DNA from: Diadophis punctatus similis
Taxonomy: Eukaryota; Chordata; Lepidosauria; Squamata; Dipsadidae
DNA length: 64,000 nucleotides
Direction: 5' to 3'
Assembly (NCBI GenBank): GCA_023053685.1
Contig: JALIGW010000013.1
Location: forward strand, 20,116,501-20,180,500
Each line of letters opens with the position of its first letter. Within the stretch, counting starts at the first letter, position 1. A model generated the notes under the pieces. That model was not told the origin of the DNA, made no database searches, and saw only the letters and a list, made by a program, of their open reading frames with translations. The position numbers were made by a program, and so were the translations under genes. Shown here one piece after another: positions 11,093 through 23,364 of the stretch.

Positions 11093-13745
11093 CTACGCTC
11101 TTATAGGCCACCCAATCCCGTAGGACTCAGGGCGGCGTACAACATGGATAAGAAACGTACAGTAAAAAACAATTGTAGCAATTTAAAAATAAAACAATAT
11201 TAAAACATTATTAAAAACACCATTCATGGGGGAATCTGATCTCCTTATTCACCCCGCCTGTTGGAAGAGCCATATTTTCACGGCTTTACGGAAGGCCAGT
11301 AGAGTGGGGATAGTCCGGATCTGTGGTGGGAGTTGGTTCCAGAGGGACGGGGCTCCCACAGAGAAGGCCCTCCCCTGCGGCCCCACCAACCGACACTGTT
11401 TGGCTGACGGGACCCGGAGGAGGCCCTCTCTGTGGGACCTAACTGGTCGTAGGGAGGTATGTGGTAGGATGCGGTCCCGAAGGTAACCTGGCCCTGAGCC
11501 ATATAGGGCTTTAAAGGTCAAAAACAACACCTTAAATTGCGACCGGAGACTAATAGGCAACCAATGCAGCTGGCGGAGAATGGGTGTTACGTGGGTGTAT
11601 CTCTGTACACCCACCACAGCTCGCGCAGCTGCATTCTGCACCAATTGCAGTCTCCAGATGCTCTTTAAGGGTAGCCCCATGTAGAGCGTGTTACAGTAGT
11701 CTAGCCGTGAGGTGACAAGGGCATGAGTGACTGTGAGCAAAGCCTCCCTCTCCAAGTAGGGTCGCAATTGGTGCACAAGATGAATCTGTGCAAAGGTCCC
11801 CCTAGCCACAGCTGACAGATGTTGATCTAATTTTAGCTGTGGATCTAGGAGGACACCCAAATTGCGAACCCATTCTGAGGGAGTCAATTTTTCTCCCCCA
11901 AGAACCAAGGAGGGACAGTCGACATAATCCCTGGGGGGCAATATCCACAGCCACTCAGTCTTGTCAGGGTTGAGTTTGAGTCTATTCACTCCCATCCAGA
12001 CCCTCACATCGTCCAGGCAGCGGCACATTACCTCGACTGCTTCACTGAACTGACACGGGGTGGAGATGTACAACTGGGTGTCATCAGCATACTGCTGATA
12101 CCTCACCCCATGTCGTCGGATGATCTTACCCAGCAGTTTCATGTAAATGTTAAACAGGATGGGTGAGAGGACCGAGCCCTGTGGCACCCCGCAAGTCAGG
12201 GGCCTAGGGGCCAACCTCTGTCCTCCTGTCAACACCGACTGCATCCTGTCAGAGAGGTAGGAGGAGAACCACCATAAGACAGTGCTTCCCACTCCCACCT
12301 CCCCAAGACGATGCAGAAGGATACCATGGTCAATGGTATCAAAAGCCGCTGAGAGGTCAAGTAACACCAGGATGGAGGAATGACCCCCATCCCGGGCTTG
12401 CCAGAGATCATCCAACAGCGTGACCAGAGCAGTCTCCGTACTGTAGCCGCGCTTGAAACCCGACTGAAAGGGATCCAGATAATCAGTGTCCTCCAATAAC
12501 CTCAGGAGTTGGAGCGACACCACTTTCTCAACAACTTTACCCACGAAGAGTAAGTTGGAGACTGGACGGAAGTTCTTTAAATCCGCTGGGTCCAGGGAAG
12601 GCTTCTTGAGGAGGGGCCTCACCACTGCAGCTTTTAAGGGCTGTGGGATGGACCCCTCTCTCAAAGATGCGATCACAACCGCCTGGAGCCAGCCGCGTGT
12701 CACCTCCCTGCTGGCCGAAACCAGCCAGGAGGGGCACGGGTCCAATAAACAAGTGGAGGCGCTCATTGCTCCTATGGCCTTGTCCACATCATCAGGCGTG
12801 ACAGGCTCAAATTCATCCCATATAACAGGACTAAGACTCGCCCCCGTCACTTTGGCTTGCCCTGTCCAAATGGAGTCCAGGTCTGTCCAAATCTGAACGA
12901 CTTTGTCCACCAGAAACTGAGAAAATTCCTAAGCTCTGCCCTGCAAGTGATCTTCAGCTCCCTCCTTGGCTAGAAGGGAGCAAGTCACCCTCAACAGGGC
13001 GGCTGGGCGGATGCAATAAGGGCAGAAAAATGCAAACATTTTGCCGCCCGTATCACCACTAAGTAAGACTTAATGCAGGTTCTTAAAAGTGTCCGGTCAG
13101 ACTCGGCTTTACTGGCTCTCCATCGTCGCTCTAGGCATCTCTTTAGGTGCTTCATCTCCCGGAGCTCCTCAGTGAACCAGGGAGCCTTCCTGGATCCGCT
13201 GCCACGGAGAGGCCGTAAAGGCGCAATCCAATCTAAAGCCCCCGTTGCCGCCCGATTCCAGGCAGCCACTAGAGCCTCAGATGAATCGTGTACCAGGGAG
13301 TCAGGTATTACCCCAAGTTCCCTCTGAAATCCCTCAGATTCCATTAGGCGCCTGGGGCGGAACCACTTAATCGGTCCCGCCTCCTTGCGGTGGAGGAGTG
13401 GTGCCATGAAATCCAGCCTCAGAAGGAAATGATCTGACCACGACAAGGGTACTGTGACTAAACCCCTCAGCCTCAGATCATCTCTCCACTGTCCCGAGAG
13501 AAACACAAGGTCAAGCGTGTGGCCTCCCTCATGAGTCAGACCCTGAACTACTTGGGTCAGGTCCATGGTTGTCATGGAAGCCATGAACTCCTGGACTGCC
13601 TCCGAGTTTTCGCCGGGCGATGGCAGGTTGAAGTCCCCCAGCACCATCAACCTGGGGAACTCAATCGCCAGCCCCGCTACTGCCTCGAGCAGAACAGGCA
13701 GGGCCTTTGCCACGCAGCTAGGAGGCAAGTACGTCAGCAGAAGAC
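11093..13745 (-). mobile_element. L2 LINE, 5'-truncated, 2.65 kb
   Basis: Reads right to left: endonuclease C-terminal part, reverse transcriptase, 3' region and terminal motif (ccgccctgagtcc), then (AAAT)n. Its 5' end is lost near 13745, inside the endonuclease, as usual for LINE insertions. The coding part is described separately. Confidence 0.88.
11249..13745 (-). pseudogene. L2 ORF2 (endonuclease/reverse transcriptase), disrupted
   Basis: The endonuclease part (13745 down to about 13000) shows GDFNLP, TLDLVF and WSDHF motifs of the apurinic-type nuclease. The reverse transcriptase part (12928 to 11249, about 553 codons from its first Met) shows LLDLSAAFDTIDH, GVPQGSVLSP and YADDTQLY. Two lesions separate them: a small frameshift near 13000 and a TAG at 12929-12931. 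The rest of the reverse transcriptase frame is open. Family assignment rests on the reverse transcriptase motifs and the 3' terminal motif. Confidence 0.88.
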
Positions 13746-13749
13746 TGAT

Positions 13750-14384
13750 ACCACTTTTAACTCTGCCCCGGATTGTTTCATCAGAACAGCATTTATACAT
13801 AACAGGCACTATATCCACAGATACTCTGCTGATGTGGTTTAGTTAAATGGAAAGTGGTATTTTTCCTCCACCACACATATCATCCTTTAAATATTACTCA
13901 GTTTTTGTTTTATTGCTTGTATTCTCAGAAGTTGATTTCTGCAACATAATTGTATTGTTTTATTGTAGTCTGTTTTGTTCCTTACACCCCTCTTACCGGC
14001 TTTTGTTTTTAATGTTTTACTATTTTAGTTTTATTTTATTCTTTATTGAGAGTTTACTGAGATTGAGCATAATAAAGACTTACATTACAATTGCATAATG
14101 GAACTGGCTCTTCTGAAATGCAAAGCAACAAACCAGTTTCTATTTCAGACAAAGATAGTCTTGTGAAGTAAAACAAAGTGTTTTAATAACTAAAATACCT
14201 TTAGTTATTTATATATGAGCTAAGGGAGAGTACCCATATGCACACTTCAGGCTGAAAATAATTTTTCCCCAATTATTTTTGTGTCCTTGGCATATTTCAT
14301 AATAGAAGAATTTGTGCACTTGCATTGTTCTCAATATTAAGAAAAGTAAAACATTATAGATGTAGGTGAACGTTTCTCAGAATT
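13750..14384. other. intron, nothing recognised
   Basis: AT-rich sequence between the L2 5' truncation point and the next OCA2 exon; no assignable element. Confidence 0.4.
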
Positions 14385-14390
14385 GTTTAC

Positions 14391-14448
14391 CTTTTTTTGG
14401 AGCTCCTGGATATTTGTTTCCCAGTTTTTATCTTCTTGTGAGATTTGT
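14391..14448 (-). CDS. OCA2: OCA2 exon, cytoplasmic loop (about human exon 17)
   Basis: A 58-nt exon encoding QISQEDKNWETNIQELQKK, with its first base completing an arginine codon from the exon at 17277. The acceptor is ATATTTCAG and the donor AAG/GTAAAC. Hydrophilic and charged, consistent with the large cytosolic loop between the two membrane halves of the P protein. It ends in phase 0. Confidence 0.95.
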
Positions 14449-14584
14449 CTGAAATATAATATATATAAAACCATACTAATAGAAAAAGAACTTAGATCAT
14501 TATTTGTTACCGGTAATTATACTTAATATTTATGTTCCATATCCACTTACCATTAAGTGACACAACATATATCTATCTTAAACA

Positions 14585-14722
14585 ATAGAATAGAATAGAA
14601 CAGAATAGAATAGAATAGAATAGAATAGAATAGAATAGAATAGAATAGAATAGAATAGAATAGAATAGAATAGAATAGAATAGAATAGAATAGAATACAA
14701 TACAATAGAATAGAATAGAATT
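14585..14722 (+). repeat. (AGAAT)n microsatellite
   Basis: About 138 bp of TAGAA units with a few C substitutions. It abuts the 3' end of a Snake1-type LINE, the microsatellite-seeding arrangement described for colubroid snakes. Confidence 0.95.
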
Positions 14723-15140
14723 CTTTATTGGCCAAGTATGATTGGAAACACAAGGAATTTGTCTTTGGTGCATATGCTCTCAGTGTACATAAAAGAAAAG
14801 ATACATTTGTAAAGAATGGTTGTCATAGGGTTCAAGTAAGCAATCAGGAAACAATCAATATTAATATAAATCGTAAGGATACAAGCAACAAGTTACAAAC
14901 ATACAGTCATAAGTGGGAGGAGATGGGTGATAGGAATGATGAGGAAAAACTAATAGTAATAGTAATGCAGCCTAGTGAATAGTTTGACAGTGGTGAGGGA
15001 ATTATTTGTTTAGCAGGGTGATGGCGTTCGGGAAAAAACTGTTCTTGTGTCTAGTTGTCTTGGTGTGCAGTGCTCTATAGCAACGTTTTGAGGGTAGGAG
15101 TTGAAGCAATTTATGTCCAGGATGCGAGGGGTCAGTAAAC
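14723..15140 (-). mobile_element. Snake1-type CR1-L3 LINE 3' end
   Basis: The sequence ttctttattggccaagtatg followed by the caaggaatttgtctttggtg stretch is the characteristic 3' end of the snake L3 LINE, oriented with its tail toward the (AGAAT)n tract. The region up to about 15140 (gttcgggaaaaaactgttct) belongs to the same family. Recognition is from memory of snake repeats. Confidence 0.75.
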
Positions 15141-16245
15141 TGTAACAATACACAATTATATTCCAAAAACTGGAATTTCTCCACATTTCCAAGGAATCTT
15201 AAATGCAAATGCTAGGTGTGATGAACAGTACCTATGAATTACAACGAGATCCCTCAAAAGCTTAGAAGAATTTGTGGTGTGCCCCATGGAACTTTGGATT
15301 GCTATCTACAAATATAACACATCTGTGACATATTCAATTATCGTGTCTAGTTAATTTATCCAAAAACAACAAGGTTGTATCCTCATGAAACATCAGCTAC
15401 ATTTTATATGTGTTTTTTGTGTCTGACATATCCAGTCAAAATCTTCACACAATACCTCAAGAAATTGACACTATCACGCTATTGTTTGTAAGTTTACTCC
15501 CCAAGTCAAAGGCCAGCATGCTCCAAAAAAAAATCTGGAATCTGTGAATACTTTTCACTCCAGTGCTTCCTCCTTAAAAACAAGATAAGTGACGCATAGA
15601 GAATATAACTTATATAATACATTAAAGCATTTTATTAACAGTGGCTATAGGAAGCATCTGTGTTTTCTTCTCCTTTCAAAAAATTATGTTGCATTTCTGT
15701 GTGTATTTCTGCTCTCCTCTCTCATTCAGTCTCGGTATGTATGTGTGTTACTGAGAACAAGAGAAAAGTTTGCATATATTTTGTGCTGGGTCAGATAATC
15801 TGGAGAGAAGATAAAAGGTCCTAGTATGGAATGGTTACAATTGCCTATTTTCTAGGGATGTACCACAGGAAAAAATAATGGAATCATTGGGCTCATTTTT
15901 AAATGAATCTTTATTTTGTCAGCTCCTCTGACTATACCAATTGTGGCTTGTTCTTTTTATGTTTCAAAGAACTATCTTGCTGATGGATAGACTCAAAGAG
16001 ATTCATCCCTTCACATAATTTATTTCCAACAATCCATGAATTTTAAAAGAATGGATATTTCACTAACAGTGAATATCAATAGAATTTCTTGAGCTATTTA
16101 GTTGCTCTTTTTAATATTTGTACTTGGGGGTAACAAAATTAAAAGATTCAGGGATGCAATTCTGAGCAATTGCTTCATTTAGAATGGTCCTAGACTACCA
16201 CATAATAGAAAATTCAGATTTCCCATTAAATTTACCCTCTATAGC
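15141..16245. other. intron, nothing recognised
   Basis: AT-rich intronic DNA; only short random frames. Confidence 0.4.
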
Positions 16246-16253
16246 AGCTGCAG

Positions 16254-16534
16254 CAGGGGTGAAATCCAGCAGGTTCTGACAGGTTCTGGAGAACCGGTAG
16301 CGGAAATTTTGAGTAGTTCGGAGAACCGGCAAATACCACCTCTGGCAGGCCCCAGAGTGGGGTGGGAATGGAGATTTTGCAATATCCTTCCCCCAGGAGT
16401 GGCGAGGGAATGGAGATTTTGTAGTATCCTTCCCCTGCCATGCCCACCAAGCCACTCCCACCAAGCCACACCACAGCACGCCCACAAAGCCACGCCCACA
16501 GAACCGGTAGTAAAAAAAATGGATTTCACCACTG
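16254..16534. mobile_element. hAT MITE, 281 bp
   Basis: Perfect 8-bp duplication AGCTGCAG (16246-16253, 16535-16542). Ends are CAGGGGTGAAATCC and GGATTTCACCACTG. It is the reverse-orientation sister of the copy at 51441-51717, sharing the repeated ggaatggagattttg block and the ccaagccac motifs. Confidence 0.9.
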
Positions 16535-16542
16535 AGCTGCAG

Positions 16543-17270
16543 GATTCCTACTGAGATATAAAATATAGATATGTTTTCAAAAAAATTCTCATTTACATTT
16601 AATGTGTTTAATTAAAAATATTTTAGTTCGTTTTTTGTTGTTACTTTTTTATCACGTTAAATTGCTATTAAACCAGATTTCATCCTGGACCTTGATTTCT
16701 GTTTCTCAATCCACTTTATACCATAGCTAAATATTCTCAGGTCAGTTTCCTCTTTCTCTAGATCTGATTTGGAGGTACACAGGGCTTGGTACATAACATT
16801 TATGCATCACTTCCACATATATGAAGATAATCACCTTGAAAATCTGCTGACAGATCTTTTGTGAAGAGTTATTTACTGTATATACAGTATGATTGCCTAT
16901 TCACAGCATGGTAAGGATGCAGAAAACAGTGGAAAAATATCCAACTACATCTGCATATTTCTTATTTTTCCAGGAAATGGGCAAGCAACCCATTATTTGA
17001 CAAGACAGACTTTTGAAAGAAAATACAGATTACCCTAAATATGAGAGCTAAATGTGGCTCTAAAATAAAAGTAGTTTAGATATTGAGATTTCCAAAACTT
17101 TATCCAGTATTTCTCAAACTCAGTAAAATGTGTCGATTTCAATCCCTTGGCAGGAAAATTCTGGAAAATGAAGTCCACATATCTAAGTCCTAGCACTTTC
17201 ATTTATAATAAAGCTAAAGAAGATTCAGTGTAGGTCTTGTTTTCAATAAGACTGGCTATCAAGAGCCTGA
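16543..17270. other. intron, nothing recognised
   Basis: No exon or assignable repeat seen. Confidence 0.4.
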
Positions 17271-17276
17271 TGTTAC

Positions 17277-17424
17277 CTGTGGAAAGTTTTGAGCATTTTC
17301 CTTAGTAAGAACTCTAGAGTTCTAACTTTTTGCATTAAGAGGCACTTCACAGCTGTTTCTTCTCTGCTTGCAGGGTTAATTCTCTGGGCTGTCAGCTTCC
17401 AAACATGGATTTCATGTTTCAGTT
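17277..17424 (-). CDS. OCA2: OCA2 exon, cytoplasmic loop (about human exon 16)
   Basis: A 148-nt exon encoding [20 protein letters not shown] and on to [11 protein letters not shown]. Its first two bases complete the glutamate codon begun by the exon at 46144. The acceptor is TTTCTTTTTAG and the donor AG/GTAACATC. The segment is rich in basic and acidic residues and lacks a membrane helix, matching the central cytosolic loop. The intron upstream of it (17425-46143) is the 28.7-kb intron that holds the nested retroelement stack. Confidence 0.96.
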
Positions 17425-18580
17425 CTAAAAAGAAATAAAAATTATTTAGCTGAGAGTGACAATATGGCACATTTCAATTTTCCTAGTCACAATGGATGTA
17501 TATATGATGTCTCTGGCCAAAAATTTGCAACACTTCAACCAAGTCAGGCACTGCCATTCTTGGATTTATTTTTAAAAAAACACCCAATTTTCTTTCTCAC
17601 TGCTAAGAAATGGATGCAAAGCAACTTAACATAATATTTTATAGATGCTAAATATTATTAGATCCAGGAGCAAATCAGGTGGTTTGGGGATCTCTATTGA
17701 CCCAATATTATTGTGTTTCTTTTCTAGAAATCCATTAGGAAAAAAACAATAGTGCATGAAATCATGGAAATGGAACTTGGTTCCAAAGCAATCACCAGTC
17801 ATTTTATGTATTCATTAGAAAGTTTACTTTACAAATATTAAAGTTTACTGCAAAAATTACAAATGCAGTCATTCAAGTGAACCACTCTAATTATGTTCGA
17901 AACTGAAAGAGGTTTGATGTAGATAAAACTGCACAACAGATTAGAGTGTTTTTAGTATTTATGTTCTACGATGGGCTTTTTGTTCATTTATATACTTAAA
18001 TCTTATTCTTAGATATGTTAAATATTCATAAAATGTTATTCATAGCTATGCCAATTTTTGTAATTACTTTATGTAGAGAGCATAGAAAATGTGAAATTTA
18101 TTCAACATTTAAATCCTATTCTTTCTCTTGGCACCAGATCTTTTTGATATATAAAAGATTAATGTACAGTTAAGTTGAATCTTGGTCTCCTTTGGCTAAG
18201 CATTAAATATAATACACTGTCAATATAACATCCTGGTGTTTAAACTTTTGATTTGAACCCTGAGTTCGTTTTAAGAAATTACTTGTACTACACCATTTCG
18301 AACATTAAAACATATCTAACATAGAAATGATCATTTCTATTTTTTGAAATTGAGTATTTCAATCAGAAGCTAAGCTAGAATATAACTTATCATAAATTGT
18401 TGTGATGGACTATGACACTATAGGCTTTTAAAAGATCCTGGGCAGAATACATTGCCACTTTTTCCTACCAATAATTTCAGATCACACATTCTGCTTTTCA
18501 AAAATCTAAGATGGGGATAATCACATGAAAAAAATCACATGAAAAAAACCTGAACAGCTGCTCCTATTAGAAAAGCCACT
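17425..18580. other. intron, nothing recognised
   Basis: AT-rich; no element I can support. Confidence 0.4.
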
Positions 18581-18588
18581 GCCTACAG

Positions 18589-18723
18589 CAGGGGTGTCAA
18601 ACTCACGTCATCATGGCAGTTTCACATGACATATCGGGACTTTTTTCCCCTTTGCTAAAACAGGGGTGGGTGTGGTCAGCGCATGACACATCCAGCCTAT
18701 GGGCAGGGAGTTTGACAGCCCTG
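18589..18723. mobile_element. hAT MITE, CAGGGGTGTCAAACTC family
   Basis: Perfect 8-bp duplication GCCTACAG (18581-18588, 18724-18731). Ends CAGGGGTGTCAAACTC and GAGTTTGACAGCCCTG. 135 bp with no coding capacity. Confidence 0.92.
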
Positions 18724-18939
18724 GCCTACAGGATCAGCATGATCAAAAACGTTAAAAATAAAGCAAAGCCAAAGTGCTATCAGTTCAACAAATGATCCAC
18801 ATTGATTAAATGAATGCAACAGAAATTTGATCGTAGTAATGTGAGATCATTACTTTTCATCTTGCCTTATCTCATTTGAGTTTCCTTTCATTTTTATAGA
18901 CACAAAGCCCAGAATTAAGAGTATGTCTGAATTAGTCCC

Positions 18940-19025
18940 CTATTGAATCCCCATGGTTGTACTAAGAAGGGAGGTGTGTCGTGACCTAAGGGGCCTTTTT
19001 CAACTCTATCATTCTAATCATTTAT
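18940..19025 (+). mobile_element. possible CR1 3' terminal fragment
   Basis: The stretch cctaaggggcctttttcaac, then tctatcattctaatc, resembles the CR1 3' end. Weak. Confidence 0.3.
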
Positions 19026-19149
19026 AATGTGAAGATTCAAGCCATTTGATAATCATGGCTTTGAATGCAATGGTTCAAAATTGTGCACTAGTTTTTTTTT
19101 TATCATGGTCATTATTATGGGCATAATTTCTATGCTTTTGCAAGATAGA

Positions 19150-19300
19150 AAATACTTTTTACTTTTGGAATTTCACAACAACCCTAGAAGATGGTTAGGA
19201 TGAGAGACAGTGACTCAGTGAAAATTATCTAGTGAAGTCTCATTAGTTGACTGAAGATCTGAACCTGGATTTCTACAGCTACAATTAGCATTATGCACCT
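19150..19300 (-). repeat. possible old tRNA-derived SINE fragment
   Basis: The order of short motifs (cacaacaaccctagaagatg, gactgaagatctgaacctgg) resembles the SINE fragment at 25185-25405 and MIR-like elements. Divergence is high. Confidence 0.35.
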
Positions 19301-20378
19301 GTACATTCAGCTAACACAAATGTTCAGTCAAAGAAAAGACATTTTGACAAAGAATTATAATTCAGCTGTCAGCTTTTTCACACAATCTGCCATCTAAGTG
19401 TGGGCAATGTATCAAAGTCTTACACTTTACTATTCTTCAATTTATAAAAATGTCTAAAATGGTATTAGAAATACAATATTCTTTTACTACTGAGATTTGC
19501 AGGACTGACTTCTCATCATCCATCTGACCCTTACAGCTACTGAATTCTGACCTGAATTGGTCATATGCCATAAGGTATATTTTTCATCATCTGTTTACTT
19601 ATGTATCTGCACAATGCCAATTTTAGGTAATTTTCATCTGCAGAAGATCAAATTCAAAATCACAAATTACTGCTCTTCACTAAGCTAAAAAAAATACCTG
19701 ACAATGTAATTTGTTGCCAAGATTGCATTTAGTCTTGAAAACTATCAAAACAATTGTCATTTATTCCGTATAAAGACACTGCCTCTCAAAGTGTTAGGTT
19801 TCTAGGTTACATCATTTCCAAAATCAAGCTGATAACATTTTTCAAAAGGTTACTCTTTGGCAACTATCTGGAGAAAAAAGTCTTTCTGCAATTCATTCTT
19901 TTGTTTTCAGACAAAGATTGTTCCTTTCAGTTAGTGCATCTATAATATGCTGTGGTATATATTTCTGCACAATTAAACACTGCTGGGATCAATAAGAAAT
20001 CGATTGATACAATAATCTTCTGAGCCTGATATACTCACTAGTCTATTGACTGGTATGAGGAGAGTTTGAAAACGAATTGTATGTGTGTGTGTGTGTCCTA
20101 AATATATAGTTACATATTTACAAATGTTTGTATGTTTGAAATTATATTGGCCATCACCCTCACATTCTATTTGCAAGTTTCTTGATCAGAAGATTTATAG
20201 ATCTTTGGATGTTGTTGGAATATAATTCCAGTCTTCCTTGACAATTGCCTATAGAGGTAGAGGTTAGTAGATTAGACCTTGGGAGACAGGAGGAAGAGCC
20301 ATAGCCAGGGGAATAGTTGGATAAGAGACAGCTAGTCCTTTAGTTTAGTCTGCAGAAGGAGATGAGGAGATATACCTG
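19301..20378. other. intron, nothing recognised
   Basis: AT-rich, includes only a short (TG)n near 20085. Confidence 0.4.
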
Positions 20379-20765
20379 TAGGTAGTCCTCAACTTACAAC
20401 TGTTCATTTAGTGACTGTTCGAAGCTATGTCATTGAAAAAAGTGAGTTATGACCATTTTTCACACTTAACGACTATTGCAGCATCCCCATGATCATATGA
20501 TCAAAATTCAGACGCACAGCATATGGTTCATACTTATGATGGTTGCTGTGGCCCAAGGCCGTGTGATCACCTTTTGCGATCTTCTGACAAGCAAAGTCAA
20601 TGGGGAAGCTCATGTTACTAACATAACAACTGCAGTGATTCACCTTACAACTGTGGCAAGAAAGATTATAAAATGGTCTAGCAACTGTCTAACAACTGTC
20701 TCACTTAGCAGCAGCATTTTGGGGCTCAATTGTGGTCATAAGTCAAGGACATCCTGTATATATTT
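20379..20765. mobile_element. TIR element, GTAGTCCTCAACTTACAAC family
   Basis: Left end taggtagtcctcaacttaca and right end catcctgta, preceded by gtcataagtcaagga, are imperfect inverted repeats. Related copies lie at 46788-47150 and 105-325. No transposase. Superfamily not certain. Confidence 0.65.
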
Positions 20766-21639
20766 TAAGATATATACAACATTGAGATCAGCTTTGCAAG
20801 ATAGTCCAGACAGGAAGCACACTCAGATGAACTAATTCTATTTTATTGTAAGGTTACATTAACAGAATCTTGCAAATCTGAAAATACATTTCTCCCATAT
20901 TGCTTTACAGCCCAAGAAACTAAGGAGGTCCCTTCCCAAGAAGTTTGCCATACCCACAATTCTGCTGCAGCTTAAGCTGCCTCTAATCTCCCTGTTCACT
21001 GACTGTGGCCCCCTGTCTCCCAAGGTCATTCCCACATAGCATTACAAAAATCAAATAGTATTTGGAGGGCCAATTATATTATACTTGGAAAAATAATAAT
21101 CTTAAATTCTGTGGTGCTGCCTGATCATAGTCAGGGGGAGTATTTCTGGAAAAGAAAAATGAAGAACATCAGAACTGTATGCCAGCATTATGTATTCCCA
21201 GTAGGGTCAATCAAGGCATGAAGGTTCTTCCAGGTAAACCAAACAAAAACCTACATCAGGCAGTAGCAATACAAGAAGATGCTGGAGATAGATGATCACT
21301 TTAATGACAACCACAAAAGCATCATTTTACTCCATAAGAGAAGACTATCATAGATCACCCCTGAACTTCACCAAGGAACCAAATGAACCATCAGGTCTTT
21401 GAGGGAATGTTCTACAAAAAGTTTAGAACTAAGCTTGATTGAAACAGGCAACATTAACAGAATTTTGCAATGGTAATTGTGGTGTAACTCTTCCACTATC
21501 ATCACCCCTTATACTCCCATGAATCAGGGGAGATGTTGCCCGAGTTGTTTCTGAAGATCATCTCATGTCTTAGCACTTTAAAATGTTTCAGATGCTTTTG
21601 CCTAGATAATTGTTCTTCAATATTTCTCTCAAGATCATC
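20766..21639. other. intron, nothing firmly recognised
   Basis: May contain the degraded 5' part of the BovB-like element that follows; I could not match it. Confidence 0.3.
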
Positions 21640-23005
21640 TTTCTTACCCTCTATACCTAAACATAGAAGCATGAACATAGGAAAAATGAAATAAATCTAC
21701 CAAACACTGATATGCTAGGCATCAGTAAATTGAAATGAACTAGAATTGGACACTTTCAAGGAGAAGACACTGTTTACTACTTAGGACACCATTAAAAAAA
21801 TAAAAGAAAGATAAGCATTTCTTTCAGGGTCAATAAAAATATAGCAAAGATAGTATTATTATTCAGGCACTATGCAGTCAGTGGCTAAACAATAGCTATT
21901 AGACTTCATGGACACCTTTTAATATGTTTGTTATCCAATGCAGAAGAATTTTACGATAAGGTTCAATCCGAAATACAGCTGGAAGTTCAATCTGAAACAC
22001 ATCTTGACAGAACATGCAAGATGCAGCACCTGAGGTTGGAAATGAGTATACCAAAGTTGGAAATACTGAGCTGGTCTGTACGGCTTAGAAAATAGAAATA
22101 AAGCAGGAGAATTACAATTAAATTTCTGTTCCTGCCAATGCTATCATTGATAGCATTGATGCCTCTACAATACACAGGGACATCTCCAAATGGGGTACAG
22201 AAAAATCAAGCTGATTGTATTACTGGGACAAGGAGGTGGAAGAGTTCAATTATAAAACCAAAGAGTTGGCCAGGGACTGGCTCTGGATCTACAAGTCAAG
22301 CTAAAGAGAAGGAATAAAGTACTTCCTTCATATGATTTCAAGCAGATAGTCACCGTTTTCAAGATTAATTCTAAAGAAGACTAAACTAATGACAGCAGGT
22401 ACAAAACCCATTGTAGAACTGAAAAAAAATATTGACATGTGCCTTTTAGTACTGAGTATAACAAAATAAAACAAAAAAGCATCCAGCAGTGAAGAAATAC
22501 AGTATGCCACAGACTAGCAATGAAGGCATTGGAAAAGATAATCAGATGCTATGACATGTCTGTACTTATAAAGATCAGAATCATGCAAGGAATGGTATGC
22601 CCTGTGACACTCTATGAAAGCAAAAGTTGGACTTTGAAGAAGCAGAATATAAAAAATATTGATGCTCTTGAACCTTGATGTTGGAGAAAACTAGTGATAT
22701 CCACTATTGCCAATAGCCAATAAAACAAGCAATGGAAAATAAAGAAATTAATCCAGAGTTACTGTGATCAGACTCAAATCATCATACTTTGGACACTTTA
22801 TACAAAGACAGCTCTCTGGAGAAGTTGATCATGAATGAAAGTATAAGAAGAAAGCAATGTCCAGATGATGGATTAGGTTACAGCAGAGGTCAATACACAG
22901 TTGGAAGACCTGCAGAGCCAGGCTGGGGACAGATCTTATTGGAAAGATCTATCTACATGGTTATTAGGAGTAAACTTGATCCATGTAATCAACCATCAGC
23001 CAATC
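21640..23005 (+). mobile_element. degraded BovB/RTE-like LINE
   Basis: Around 21710 the plus strand reads an endonuclease-like string (LGISKLK, RIGHFQGEDTVYYLG, allowing decay). Around 22550-22690 it reads KIRIMQGMVCPVTLYESKSW and then LKKQNIKNIDALEP, which matches the C-terminal region of BovB ORF2. Many stops and indels are present. BovB is abundant in snakes. Confidence 0.6.
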
Positions 23006-23364
23006 AGTAAGTCAACATCTTTGCAAAATGGTCATTTTTTTCCATGTTCTTTTTTTGCATTTTCATTCATGATCTCCCAGAGATTTAAAAAATGTAGATT
23101 ATTTCTAACTTTTGAAAGATCTTGTCAAAATAAAAAAGTTAACAATTACAAAACATAATAGAACAGGTCATGAAAACAGTGAGCATAAATGTAATATTTT
23201 AAATATAATAAAAACAGCACTTTTTTCAATGTGGAGCTCCTTTCAGCTTAGTTGACGGGCCAAATGACTCTCTGGCTCCTTTTTAATTAGCATTGCTTCT
23301 CATATAAAATCTAACAGTTATATTCATATGTATATAATATGACCTCTTCCCATACTGAAATTGA

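Noticed and set aside
12486..12896. 136-codon plus-strand frame
   Set aside because: Antisense shadow of the L2 reverse transcriptase.
14553..14773. Repeated Ser-Ile-Leu-Phe-Tyr frames
   Set aside because: Translation of the (AGAAT)n tract.
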